Source of the DNA: Hofstenia miamia
Lineage: Eukaryota > Xenacoelomorpha > Acoela
Assembly (NCBI GenBank): GCA_004352715.1
Contig: SCFE01000056.1
Location: forward strand, 1,857,304 to 1,921,303
Direction: 5' to 3'
DNA: 64,000 nt
How positions within the stretch are numbered: the stretch's first letter is position 1; each line of letters starts with the position of its first letter. The notes below the pieces were generated by a model. The model did not search any database. It was not told the origin of the DNA and was given only the letters and a program-made list of their open reading frames with translations. A program made the position numbers and the translations under genes. Below, piece by piece: positions 47,802 to 59,190 of this stretch.

Positions 47802-50559
47802 TAGCTTCTTCAAAATATAATAGCTGAACTAATAGTAATGTAGGATCACATATTTAAGAATAAGTTTCTAATAAGCAATTGGATAACATTATAGAATCAC
47901 TGAAGGTGATTTACTCTATAACATTAGAAAGCATGAAAGATACCCTAATAATCCCTTGATTCTGAATTCTAGCAACACAACCAAGTACAACTTAATAGTT
48001 AATGATCAGTATTTAAACTAGTTGCTTTAGGTAAAAAGAATCCAACCTCACCAACTCTAAGTGGCATCCCACTGAAGATCTACCACTAAGTTGATTTGAT
48101 CACAAACTAGAAGGTAAAATGGCGCTGCCCTATGTGTTTCAGTGTTATAATAATAATTAGTTCAAATAAAATCTCACTTGATGTTTGTTAGGCCTCACTT
48201 TCTTCACCTATAATTAAATAGTATGTAATTGCCATGCATTTGTGCTAGACAGCAGGCATAATTTAAGAATAGTGTAAATGATGTGTGCTTTTGTCCAAAC
48301 AAATGGAAAATAACAAGTTTTATAAACTAACTATAGCCATATACCTAACCTAATTCTACCACAATTAAGGAAGCCTAAAGCCAAAAGCTATTTTGGCTCC
48401 AGATTCCCGATTCGCAAATTATCATTAGAGCCTATTTAATTATCACCATTGATAAGAAAATCAGGTTAATAACATGAAAACAAAATATGACCAACTTCAT
48501 AGCTAAACCAAATTGATTCTTTCCAAACGCAACAGATGGTGTTTCTCAAATTTATACAATTGTCAATATCAACTATTACTTCCACATTGTTCACAATTCA
48601 GGCTTAAAACACTTTTTCCCTCACAAAGTTTAACTTAGCAATGTAGAATTAAAGCAAGAGGACAATTGATCAAATGCACAATTCATATAATACATAATCC
48701 TAACATTGAGAATAGAAACTACTACATATTATTTCACTGAAATTTAGTAGGCTTTTCCTATGACTTTAGACTCTCTGAGGTTAACAATAAGTGCATAATT
48801 GGGCTCATCAGCCCCAGCAAACCTATAAATAGAGGTATTCTTCAATCATGTAGGTAGGCATTTTCAATGAATCTAAGTTTTGACTTGTAAATTCTTAAAT
48901 TTGACTAAATGAGAAACCTGTGGCATAATACTTGACAGAATACTAAGCACTTTTTACAAATTGGCATCCTATTCCCTAACATCTGTAGGAAACACCGTCT
49001 TTCATTTGTAGTAGGGTGATCTTTGGAAACTTCTTTCACTTGATTTCTCAGAAACTCCAACCCGTATGACCAATGAAGGAAAAGAGAGGTCCAAGGTCAC
49101 GCCATATTAAGCCTGTGCTGCCACAAAAGCTTTTAACTACATTTTGTAACTTGCAATACTTTGAATTTAATAGCTTATTTCTCCTTTGTTTTTAAGAGGT
49201 GAAAGAATATAGAAAAACACGAATGTATCACTTTAATGCAACTAAATTTCATAATTATAGCATTCAATATCGCTATGGCAGTCACGTAGCCATGAATTTG
49301 ACATTTGAGGGGCCGAGAGGTTTAACAAACATACTAAAAATTACTGAAATGAGAAAATTTGCTTCACTGCTTAATATTCTACTTAAACTGCAGTTATTGT
49401 TTTCATCGTTCTCTGTATTATCAAGGCGTTGGTAATTCAAATTCATCAATAATAGGTTATTGACGTCATAATTTAATCTATGCATCAGCTACATTCAGAT
49501 TGTGGGCCCCGTTATATAGAAGTTCTACTTTTTAAAACTGAAATTGAGTTTTAAAACGATTTGTTGCCAATGTATTCATGTACTTTTTCTCAATGGATAA
49601 TTTTTAAAATGTAAGTTTAATCATTTTTGTAAGAAATTTAATGTGGTCTGTTACGAAACATTGAAGTAGTACATAATTAATAACAATGTATTGGCAAGAG
49701 TTGATTATAGAAACATATACAACAGCCTAACATTCCAAAGAGGCAATATGTCACAAAAAGTTTTTTGATGAAATCTAAGCCATTATGTATACTAAGAAGA
49801 AACCTAAATTGTGTGTGTCATGAGGGAAACCGGTGGACAATATCCTCTTAATTTTCATCACGTTTCACCAGCCAGTCAGTTTGTGTGTGTCTTAGGGATA
49901 TCAACCTGACCGGTATACAACCGGTGGGAAATATATTTTAACTTCAAATACTGAGATTTTCAGTGTTTTATATATGACTACAGAGGTGAATATATTAAAA
50001 AATCAATTAATTGAGTTAAAACAAAAACAGATTGACATAAATATGTACAAATTCATTAATATGAATTGCTGTTCATTGCTTCCTTGAGAACCCAATCAAA
50101 CCGGTTCCAACCATGGTGTGCTTCCGTTAATTGGTATTTACCGTATATTTATTATTGAGTTGAATTGCATCTTTGCTATAAATTACAGAAATTGAGTACT
50201 ATTAATATTATAAGCTCACATTTCATTAGGCATGAAGACATTTCTGCTCTATAAAATAGTATGTAAATCTAAGGGCACAAAGGTTTACAAATTTGACAAT
50301 TTCATGTAGTAGTAGAAATCAAACGTTTCAAAAAACTTCGATGCATTCACCTCGGAATCTGATGTACTTGCAGATTTTGCAAAAATATTTTCTAAAGTTT
50401 TTCTTTAAAATCCAAAAATCTTTTTCAAAAATAACGTTAAATGATTCACCACGCATTGTAAAGGATACAATATTCGGTTTCTCCCATATGAGTATCTTGT
50501 AGAATTAGATCGAATGAATTCAGATACTTCACTATGAGGATATGATGTTTTTGCTGTAG
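47802..50559. other. Stretch without recognised gene
   Basis: A possible hAT-like end, CAGTCACGTAGCCATGAATT followed by GAGGGGCCGAGAGG, starts at 49279; no partner end was found. CCGGTGGACAATAT and CCGGTGGGAAATAT (about 49830 and 49920) are a loose duplicate. Frames of 67-80 codons here have no domain I recognise. Confidence 0.4.
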
Positions 50560-51826
50560 AAATCAACAGTTGTGTAATGTGGATGGTTATTTCTGTCACC
50601 AAAGTAATAAAATCGATGAGAATATTTGAAAGTTGCAACCACATCATTTTTAATATATTGGTTGCAAGTCCCTATATAGCCCTACAATGGGGAATCAGCG
50701 TATTGTACACACTTGTAAAAGATTGTCTACATTTACCAAAAGGCACTAATAAATAATACCTAGCTTATTTTTTTCGCCTGAATGAACATTTTAAGTGCCA
50801 ATCATAAAATTTCATTGATTGAGCAGAAATGAATAAACATGAAGTATAAGATTGATATAAAGCAATTGAATACATTAGATCTTTGAAGAGCTGTTTACTC
50901 AACTTGATTTTAATCTAATCTGTGGAGCTTAAATTAGCTACTTGCTAAAAATGATTGGTACTTGACTTGGTCTTGCGCTGGACTATGAGTAAAGAGTCTA
51001 AGTTTGAATTCAAAAACCCTAAATTTCTTCAATGTTTTTGATTTTTTACGAAGCATTAAAGCTTCTGACTTCCCAACTCTTTGTTACACAACTTTTTTTG
51101 TTTCGTTCAAGAAATGTACAATTTTTTGACACACTTGAGAAACTCCAATAAACTTTTTTTCTCGACAGTGGCCTAGCGCCTAGCCTTTTAAGCTCAGGCA
51201 TTCTAAAAATGAGAAAAGGAAGCGGCAATTTTTTCTAAATCAAAATGCAACAGAAATATGGCTTAGTGGGTAATGGAAACTTTAGAAGAAAATAAATTGA
51301 AATTGTAGCTAAGGTCTTACTTAAGTAGGCTAGTTGCCAAATATTAAAAAATCACTGAAAATATTAATATCGCTAATAGAAAAGTCAAGTCCCACAAAAA
51401 TTTTAACTTTTTGGGCCCAAAAATTGGCAGAAGTCCCTGTGTTGTTTTTCTCATGAGTGGAATCTTATAACTTGAACTCTATTACAAACCACTTTGTCTA
51501 CATTTTTAAACAATTTTATCCTAGATAGTGTAAAAGTTAACAAATCCCTTGGTCAGGGTATTCTTATGCAATGCTAAACATTTTTGCGGAATTTATTATG
51601 TGTATGAATAATACGAAAATAATAACTTTTCTTAATGAAAAATTTTATTTTTGTAAAGCTTTCAAATTCTTCTTCTACCTAATGTTAAGATAATACAGTG
51701 ATCATCAAAAGACATAAACAAATAAAACCTAGCCTATTTCTTCATCAGAAATGTGTCTGTGCCAAATTTTAAGTTTAAATGAATTTGAGTAGATGAGTTG
51801 AAGACTATTTAATACTATATATATAC

Positions 51827-51877
<51 letters not shown>

Positions 51878-52880
51878 CAGTAAGAAATAGCTGACAAAGA
51901 CGTGCAAATCATATTCAAGAAGCAGTTTAAAGTTACATCGTTTTATGTCACCAAGTGATAAAATCTATGAGTACATTGAAAATTGCAACCACAAAATTTA
52001 TAATATATTGGTAGGAGGCCTATATAATCCGAAAATAGGGAATCAGCCTATTTTTTCGTCTGAATTGTGTCTGGAACAAATTTTACCTTAAATGAATTTG
52101 AGTAGATTTCGGAAAAAAAATTAGAGAAATTTGTAATTGCAAAACTTGGGTAATTAATGTCATGGAGATTCCCGAATTCTTCAAAGACATTAGTCAATAA
52201 CTCTGAATGCTATTTACTTTTGACTTATTCTTTAATTTGATCTCACATAAACTAGTTAGGCCTTCATTGTAATAAACATTAAAATTTAAGTGTCAAAAAT
52301 ATTATTAAATATATTGAGAATAAAATTGGTTGAAACAATTGAATACTTTAGGTCTTTGAAAGGCTGTTTACTCAACTTGACTTGGCCTATGAGTAAAGAG
52401 TCAAGTTTTAATTCAAAAATTCAAACAATTTCTTTAATGTTTTTGATTTTTTACAAAGCATTTAAGCTTCTGACTTCTCATCTCATTGTTAAACAATTTT
52501 TGTCAAAAAATGTACAATTTTTTGCTACATTTGTGAAAATTAAATATAAATTTTCAAATTATGATTAAATATATTGAGCATAAAATTGATTGAAGTAATT
52601 GAATACTTTAGATCTTTGAAAAGCTGTTTACTCAACTTGATTTTAATCTAATCGATGGGGCTTAAATTAGTTACTTGCTAAATACAAATATCACGTGGCT
52701 AGCTCATGAGCTGGCCTATGTGTGAAGAATCTTTACGTTTGAATTCTAAAAACTCAAAATTTTTTCATAGATTTTGATTTTTTGTATCCTTCAATATATG
52801 TACATTTATTTGGTACATTTGAAAAAGCCAAACAACCATATTTTCTTGACAGTGGCCTAGCGCCTAGCCATTGAAACACA
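50560..52880 (+). repeat. Cluster of dispersed repeat family R1, several partial copies
   Basis: At least four overlapping or nested partial copies: about 50560-51200, 51690-51810, 51885-52560 and 52563-52880. Shared words include CTTTGAAAAGCTGTTTACTC, CTATGAGTAAAGAGTC and, at two ends, TGGCCTAGCGCCTAGCC (about 51168 and 52853). Copy 51885-52560 is the closest match to the inverted copy at 34020-34620. No transposase and no clear terminal repeat are seen. Confidence 0.75.
51815..51875. repeat. (TA)n microsatellite
   Basis: TA run at the left edge of the best R1 copy; the copy at 34 kb has the same neighbour. Confidence 0.95.
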
Positions 52881-54530
52881 AGTCTCATAAAATGAAAAAA
52901 ACAAGTGAAAAATTTTACTAAGTACTTCATCTAAATTTCCCCTTCAGTCATCATGTGTACAATTGTACACATGTTTTGCTTAGGGTATTTACCCCACTTA
53001 GATAATAAAATAACTTCTTTAATATTATGATAATCTTACACTTGTAATTAACCTAAAAATTTACATCATGGGCATATTAAGTAATTTGTTAACCAAAACT
53101 AACAATTTTTTGACAATTTTTAGTTAGTGTATACCGAAGAGGGCAATGTTCTTAAATTTTATGTCATCTGAGACTAGTTGCAAATGACTTTAAATGAATT
53201 TATTCACTGTTTTATGGAAAAAAATTGCTTAAAATAAGACAAACTTCAAACTTATTCAACATATATACATGTAGTCACAATGTGTACAAATGTACCCATT
53301 AAATATTTTACTAACTAAAAATATTTTTTTTATTTTTCCTCTAAATATTTAGAACAACCACACAAACCTATGCTTAAATATTACCAGAAATATTTTTTTC
53401 AATAATAATTGCATTGCAATGTCTGAAGGGGATTAATTCAAATTGTAGCTTAGTTCGCCAAATCATTTTAGTTGCAAACATTGGGAAAATGACTGGAAAT
53501 AGTAATAATTGCTCAGAAATCAGATATTATACCTATTTAAATCCCAAGACAGTAACTGATGCCAACAATTTTGTTTTGTCCGGCCAAGTTCACCTTAGCG
53601 TGCGTGCGCAAGTCCAAGGTCGTTACGTTAAATGGCAGTCCAAGTAATCGAAAATATTAGCAATTCTACATATTTTTGTTTCCATGGGCAAGAAACACCT
53701 GTTAGGTTGCAATTGTGTTCATCCCGGGATATATTGACCTCCTCCACTCTCGTTGGAAAATTGAAAACTTTTTGCGATGACTACACCATTGCTTGCCAGG
53801 CAATATAAATTAATTAAAAATTAATAACAAATTAGTGAGAACATGATTGCATTAATTCAGACAGCAAAAATCAATTAGAAAAATTTGCTTTAGAGTAGCA
53901 ACTGTGACTATGCGGAAATGATTATATAATCAGTGGACACGTCAAGCAAGGCATCATTAATGATACGATTGAAATACCATTGAAGGCATAGTCTAAGCCA
54001 CTCTAGTTGGAATATGTTGTCATCGCCACAGAGGTGCCGATTATGGTATAGTACCTTACCATTATGTACCATATTATGGATACCATAATGGTATGGCCGA
54101 AAAAAATTTATCGCCAATATGGATAGCAAACTTAAAAATATGACCATAACGTAAATCCATAAATTTATTGTTACATATACAAAATGCCTATTTAGTTTCA
54201 AGGCAATTGTTAAATCTAATGTCCTATAACTTACTTTATAATTAATTGAATAAGCAAATATTTATTTACAAATTGTTGTGAACAAAGAATGTTTTCATGA
54301 GACAACATCTTTTTAAAAGTATCGCAAAACTTTAGTAGCAGCTTCAATAGATTCTAAGCAAATATTAATGATGAAGTTCTTTCCTATTTGTAATAGTGGA
54401 TTGCAAACAAATACTGACGATTAATTTTTTCCCATTTTTAATGTTGTATTAGAAAACAAACTAAATAATTTGTTTATTTTAAAATTTGTTTCTAAATGTT
54501 TCAAAATAGTTCTACGATCTAGTGAATTGC
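52881..54530. other. Stretch without recognised gene
   Basis: A plus-strand frame of 77 codons (53414-53647) has no domain I recognise. A short inverted repeat (ACCATTATG...CATAATGGT) lies at about 54058-54092. Nothing else is supported. Confidence 0.45.
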
Positions 54531-54539
54531 TTGTGCCCG

Positions 54540-55860
54540 CGTATAGGGCGCAGTTTTTTTCTTAAAAAATTGACCTAAAAACCTAGATGCGTCTTATATA
54601 TGGATACTTTTTTATAAAAATTATGCATTTAGCATAATATCACTAATTAATTATAAAAATTTGAAAGTCGCAATATTTACTGATATTTATACTAGTGACC
54701 ACAGTCCTCATTCAACAAACCAGTCCACTCTTGTTGTGCTACACAATCATTATGATAGTCCAAACTGTTCCTCCCTTTCGTCATCATCATCGTTGACTGG
54801 GTCGTCCATACAGAGAATATCATCTTCCGTGCCGTCTAACATTTTGGTGATGGAAAAATTCTTAAACCTCTTCACCACGGTTTTGATGGGTAGTTCCTTC
54901 CAGTAGTCCACTATCCATTGGCAGATCGTAGGCATATCGACTTTCCTCATGTTGCAGCCCTTAGTAAATGTATGCTCACCATTACTCATCCATTCTGCCC
55001 ATCTCTGCTTCAATTTGGATTTAACATTGTTGGTTGTATGGCATCGAAAGGAGTCTAACACCAACATCGATCGCTGTTTCTCCAAACCACTTTTGAGTTT
55101 CATCCCTACTGTTTTCAGCAGGTCTGTCTTTAAACTATCGTTGAACCATTTTTGTTCTTGCATCCTGACTATGACACCACTCGGGAACTAATCTTTGGGC
55201 ATGATTATCCTCTTGAAGATGACAGATGGTGGTAACTTCGTGCTATCAGCCATACATCTAAGCATTATAGTCGATTGGATAGGAACAGACCTTGCACCTT
55301 TAATGTTTACTGTGGTCTCAGATGACAGGTCGAAAGTGAGCGGAGTGTACTCGGCGTTTCCAAACTGGAACATGTTGTAGTTGTATGCCTAACGCATCTA
55401 AATGACATAACTTTGAAATTTTGTTAATAACTCCTTATGTTCGCTGGGTAGTCGCTGAATAATAATGATTCTTCGTCTTATTGATACGTTATTTCTTCCA
55501 AACAATTTCCTACACCAGTTCATTGAGGCCTTGAAATTTGTAATTTTTTGTTCTTTCGCCAATCTTAGAGCCTGCAAATGAATGGTAGTGGTGCTGAATC
55601 CCAAGAAGTCTCGACGAGTATCTTGAATCCATTTAATGACACCTTTTCCAAGTTAGGAGGGGGTGAGCCTTCGAGCCTCTGGTTGCCCTCTTTACATTTC
55701 GCATTTCTTTGATGGTACTTTCAGATTTTCTCCATTTTCTGATCATGCATTCCCTCGGATCAAATTTCCGTTCAGCTGCCCGGTTCCCGTGTTCTTTCAC
55801 GGAATTGCTTACTAAATTTTGAATTAATGACTTAGACCTAGTTATTACACATATGTATGA
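54540..55860 (-). mobile_element. pogo/Tigger-type transposase remnant
   Basis: The minus strand carries, in order but in shifted frames: a DNA-binding start (EHGNRAAERKFDPRECMIRK, about 55790), the Tc5/CENP-B-like helix-turn-helix (ITNFKASMNWCRKLFGRNN, about 55530), the start of the DDE domain (FGNAEYTPLTFDL, about 55360; MADSTKLPPSVIFKR, about 55235), then MLVLDSFRCHTTNNVKSKL (55060), WAEWM, ICQWIVDYWK (54915) and the terminal LDGTEDDIL with an acidic tail (54790). LDSFRCHTT holds the second Asp of the triad. Frameshifts near 55380 and 55170 and stops upstream make it a pseudogene. Family members are domesticated in many animals, but the breaks here argue against that. Downstream, GCGTCTTATATATGGATAC (54590) resembles pogo-type ends; no matching 5' end was found. 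Confidence 0.85.
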
Positions 55861-57317
55861 ATTTTTTTATCATTATGGTTTGAAGAAGAAAATACAAGTT
55901 TGAAGTTCTCCACAGAAGATTGTTTAATATCATAAAGGCAAGAGAGAAGTACTACACTACAAAAATGTTACATATCACCAGTTTATTAAAATTGCAATGG
56001 ACCTTTCGACTTTGAGCGTAAATATAAGTATTTCAATTGCATAATCATGATTGTTGGTAAATATAAGTATTTCAATTGCATAATCATGATTGTTGTTACA
56101 AAGAAATAAATGCACCTTGACGTGAATGGAATGGCCATATTGGTAAATCTTATTTTTAGGAAAAAATCTATAAACATCTCGGTATTTATGACACCATTTT
56201 GTACCCTTATCAGCAATATAATTGTTACTGTAACATTTACCAATCCGTATGATGCATTTCTGATTGAAATATATAAGAACAATTGAATATATCTAGTAAA
56301 AAATTCCACGAATTCCAAAAGTTTATTAACATGAGAAGGTAACAAAGAAGTGTGTTTGTTAATATTTGTGTTGCTTGCAAAGTTATTTTTGACCCGGATG
56401 GGTAACGGGTAACTTTTTTTACTCGCTACACAACCCAACCCTTCTAACATTGACTCTCGACTCGACCCGATCGGGGAAAGGTTACTAGAATAATTCGTAC
56501 AAAATAGTGTACGCCTACGCTTTCCTGTTTGATATCCTTCCAAGAGCTACATAAAACTACTAGAAAAATTCCAAAATAATGTGTTGCTCTATGTTATGCT
56601 TATATTCGATTACTACAAGGGGATAAAGGAACTCAATATTCTTCAACGAGATGATGAATATCTCATTTCGTTCTATAAAATGTTACATCAAAAGTGCTAT
56701 ATAGCATTTTCTTTGCGTACTATTTCTTTTCTGAGAAGCAATGAGAACGTCTTATTTGTGAAGAAGCGACGCCTGCAATCGCGTGTAAATTTTTATTTCA
56801 GCAGATCTACAAATGGGCAATAATATTCACAAGAATACAAAGATAAACCTTTTGAAGGAAGATAGCATATTTAAGAATAATTATTATCTATGGGAAGTAT
56901 TTGAAAATATACCTAAAGAAACTAATATGCTATAAAACATACTACCACATTATTTTTCAAATTAGTAAACTATGTTACTAAAATTTGCATTATGCAATTA
57001 AAGTCTTTTACTGCTACAACAACAATAAAAAATACAAAAATATTTAAAATCTTTAAAAATTCCAAAGATTTAAATGTTTGACTTACTCAATTTTTCTTAA
57101 ATAGGTTACTGTTCTTTCACCCTAACTATGATATGTGATCCGCGATAAAGGTGTTCACCTTGCTCTTGACCCGACCCGTTTAAAAATGACCCACAAACCG
57201 ACACGTATATTTTTGACCCATTTCCCAACCTGATTATTTGTAGCGGTAATGCAAAGTGAGCACTTGCAATCAGCGATAAAATGGGAATCTTATTGAATTA
57301 CCGCTTAATTGAAGCAG
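55861..57317. other. Stretch without recognised gene
   Basis: Contains a 39-bp tandem duplication and scattered GACCCGACCC-type words (about 56395, 56460, 57165) that may be ends of a non-autonomous element, though no clean inverted pair was found. A 185-codon minus-strand frame across the duplication has no domain and is judged fortuitous. Confidence 0.4.
56019..56096. repeat. 39-bp tandem duplication
   Basis: TAAATATAAGTATTTCAATT and the following 19 bases occur twice, starting at 56019 and 56058, virtually unchanged. Confidence 0.95.
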
Positions 57318-59190
57318 TAATCACAATAATTAACAGTCCGCTAAAGCAACTCACCCGAATCTAATGAATACCATAAATATATGTCACCCCGCTAAGTTTA
57401 ATCTGAATTTCTATATATTATTTAATTCACTGTTTATTCATATATGCAGCACCTCGGAATCTGCACAAGTATACATGAGAGGGATTTCTATTAGACTCGT
57501 CGACAGGGTCCAGTTTCCTTTAAACCTGAAATGACTGTGCCCATACTCGCAAGTACCCGCTGTAAGCCCGTACCCTCACAGCCTTAATGCCTGCCCCATC
57601 AGAAATATACCCAAAAAGAAGACGTCAAAGTCAAACTAGCACTACGCTCTACAATATTTTAATAGTTAATTATTTGTAGTATATGTTACATTCCTTTTTT
57701 GTAAATTTACTACTTCATTAAATAATTCTTTCTGTCTCCTCTGTATTTTCAATTTAGCTAAATCTTAGAAATTTCTAACGGTAAAAACAAGTAATCATTG
57801 TAATTTCCAAATAATCGCAACTAATTATATTGCAATTTACCTTCCTTACCTTTGTTTTTATTTTATAAAATAATAGAACCATATAATTCAGGTTTTATGA
57901 TGCCTTGTACCATTTGTTTGTCAAAGTCTTTGACAGACGTGCATAAACATCAACGTCAGTAATTGAAATACTGTGATTAAAGAAGCGCGTAATCTACAAT
58001 GAAAGCAATAAAATACAATAAAACTCGTGGACTCTACATGGAACACAATGTGAGCATTCCAGAAATAGTCAATTCAAATAATGTGATCCTAAAAATGCTT
58101 GCTGCTGGAATTTGTGGAACAGATTTATCAGTTAGTAAAGGCAGTTTCCCAGTGCCAGACGATACAACATTGGGGCATGAGCTCTGTGGAGTAGTTCACA
58201 AAATAGGAAGTAAAGTTAAAAATGTAACCGTCGGTCAACGAGTTGCTATTAGGCCAACTAAGGGCTGCAATTCATGCTACTTCTGTGATACTAACATCCC
58301 GAACGTGTGTCCGAAAGGAGGAATCATTAAAGATCGAGGCTTTGGGCTTGATGGTGGCATGGCTCAATATATTTTAGTCGATGATGTGGATGTTCATCAA
58401 ATACCAGATGACTTAACATCTTCACAAGCAGTTCTCATTGAACCATTATCGTGTTTGCTAAATGCATGGAAGATTTCAAACGTTGCGAGCAAAGATCACT
58501 CTAAGGTACTTATTCTTGGTGGTGGAATTGGAGGCTTTCATCTTCTTAATTATTTGGATTTCATTGAAGTAAAAAATCTAACTATTTGTCAGCGGTCTGA
58601 AGATCGACGTAAACGAATTGAAAAGTTGGGCTACAAGAATGTGACTGTCGTTTCCGATGTTTCCCTTCAGGAAGAATATTTGAAACATTCCGAAGATGAG
58701 TTGTGGGGATTCGATAACATAATCGATTGCACTGGTAATCCTGATGCAATACAAACTGCTTACAATTACCTAAGACCAGGAGGAAGATTTGTTATTTACG
58801 GGTGCTGTCCTGCAAACACATTCATAAAAGTCCCAATTCAAGATCTTACTTTTAAAGAGAAACATATTTCTGGATCGTTCTTGCAACCTTACACCTATGG
58901 TGCTGCTGTGGAAAACATTGTGAAACTTGCTCGGAGTGGTAGGCTTAAGCTTTCAAATTATGGGGTACAAGAGTACAGCATTGATGACTACAAAAGTGGA
59001 TTTGCTGATTTAGAGAGTAGAAAAATAATTAAGGGAATTTTATTGATTGACTAACCATTTTTGTAATATTGCATAACAAAAAAAAATTACCAAATATGCG
59101 TTTTCAGCTATTTAATTTAATTAATTGGAATAAGGTAATCTATATTATTACACCGAGCATCTGAACACCAAAGAATCTGTGAATGTCTTA
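57318..59190 (+). repeat. Segmental duplication, copy B
   Basis: Counterpart of 40655-43300, same orientation, about 16 kb away. Flanking non-coding sequence is alignable but more diverged than the coding part. It lacks the foldback insertion. Confidence 0.85.
57999..59054 (+). CDS. Zinc-dependent medium-chain dehydrogenase/reductase (polyol dehydrogenase-like), copy 2
   Basis: A single exon of 351 codons, the usual length for the family, nearly identical in sequence to the gene at 42092. Catalytic zinc set: Cys39, His60-Glu61, Glu149 (IEPLSC). Structural zinc: Cys90, 93, 96, 104. Nucleotide-binding turn GGGIGG at 174-179, followed by a strand ending CQRSEDRR, which lacks the acidic residue of NAD-dependent members and fits NADP(H) better (inference). 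Differences from copy 1 include Asp for Gly after the third structural cysteine (FCDTN), DRGF for GRGI, Gln for Pro in VHQIP and Phe for Leu after the glycine turn. It is cytosolic by default, with no signal peptide. The start is the only ATG in the aligned region. The stop TAA (59052-59054) matches the pseudogene copy, so this is the ancestral length. The substrate is not determinable; D-arabinitol or sorbitol dehydrogenase-like enzymes are the nearest in style. Confidence 0.95.
   Translation: MKAIKYNKTRGLYMEHNVSIPEIVNSNNVILKMLAAGICGTDLSVSKGSFPVPDDTTLGHELCGVVHKIGSKVKNVTVGQRVAIRPTKGCNSCYFCDTNIPNVCPKGGIIKDRGFGLDGGMAQYILVDDVDVHQIPDDLTSSQAVLIEPLSCLLNAWKISNVASKDHSKVLILGGGIGGFHLLNYLDFIEVKNLTICQRSEDRRKRIEKLGYKNVTVVSDVSLQEEYLKHSEDELWGFDNIIDCTGNPDAIQTAYNYLRPGGRFVIYGCCPANTFIKVPIQDLTFKEKHISGSFLQPYTYGAAVENIVKLARSGRLKLSNYGVQEYSIDDYKSGFADLESRKIIKGILLID

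Noticed and set aside
54056-54095. Palindrome ACCATTATG...CATAATGGT
   Set aside because: Short, imperfect and isolated; no sign that it is an element end or regulatory hairpin.
54661-55380. Plus-strand frames of 61-81 codons
   Set aside because: Antisense to the pogo/Tigger remnant; the minus strand carries the recognisable motifs.
55986-56543. 185-codon minus-strand frame
   Set aside because: Contains a translated 39-bp tandem duplication, has no domain and crosses AT-rich non-coding-looking sequence.
56390-57245. GACCCGACCC-type words as a possible DNA transposon
   Set aside because: Several words occur but do not form a consistent inverted pair with a target duplication.
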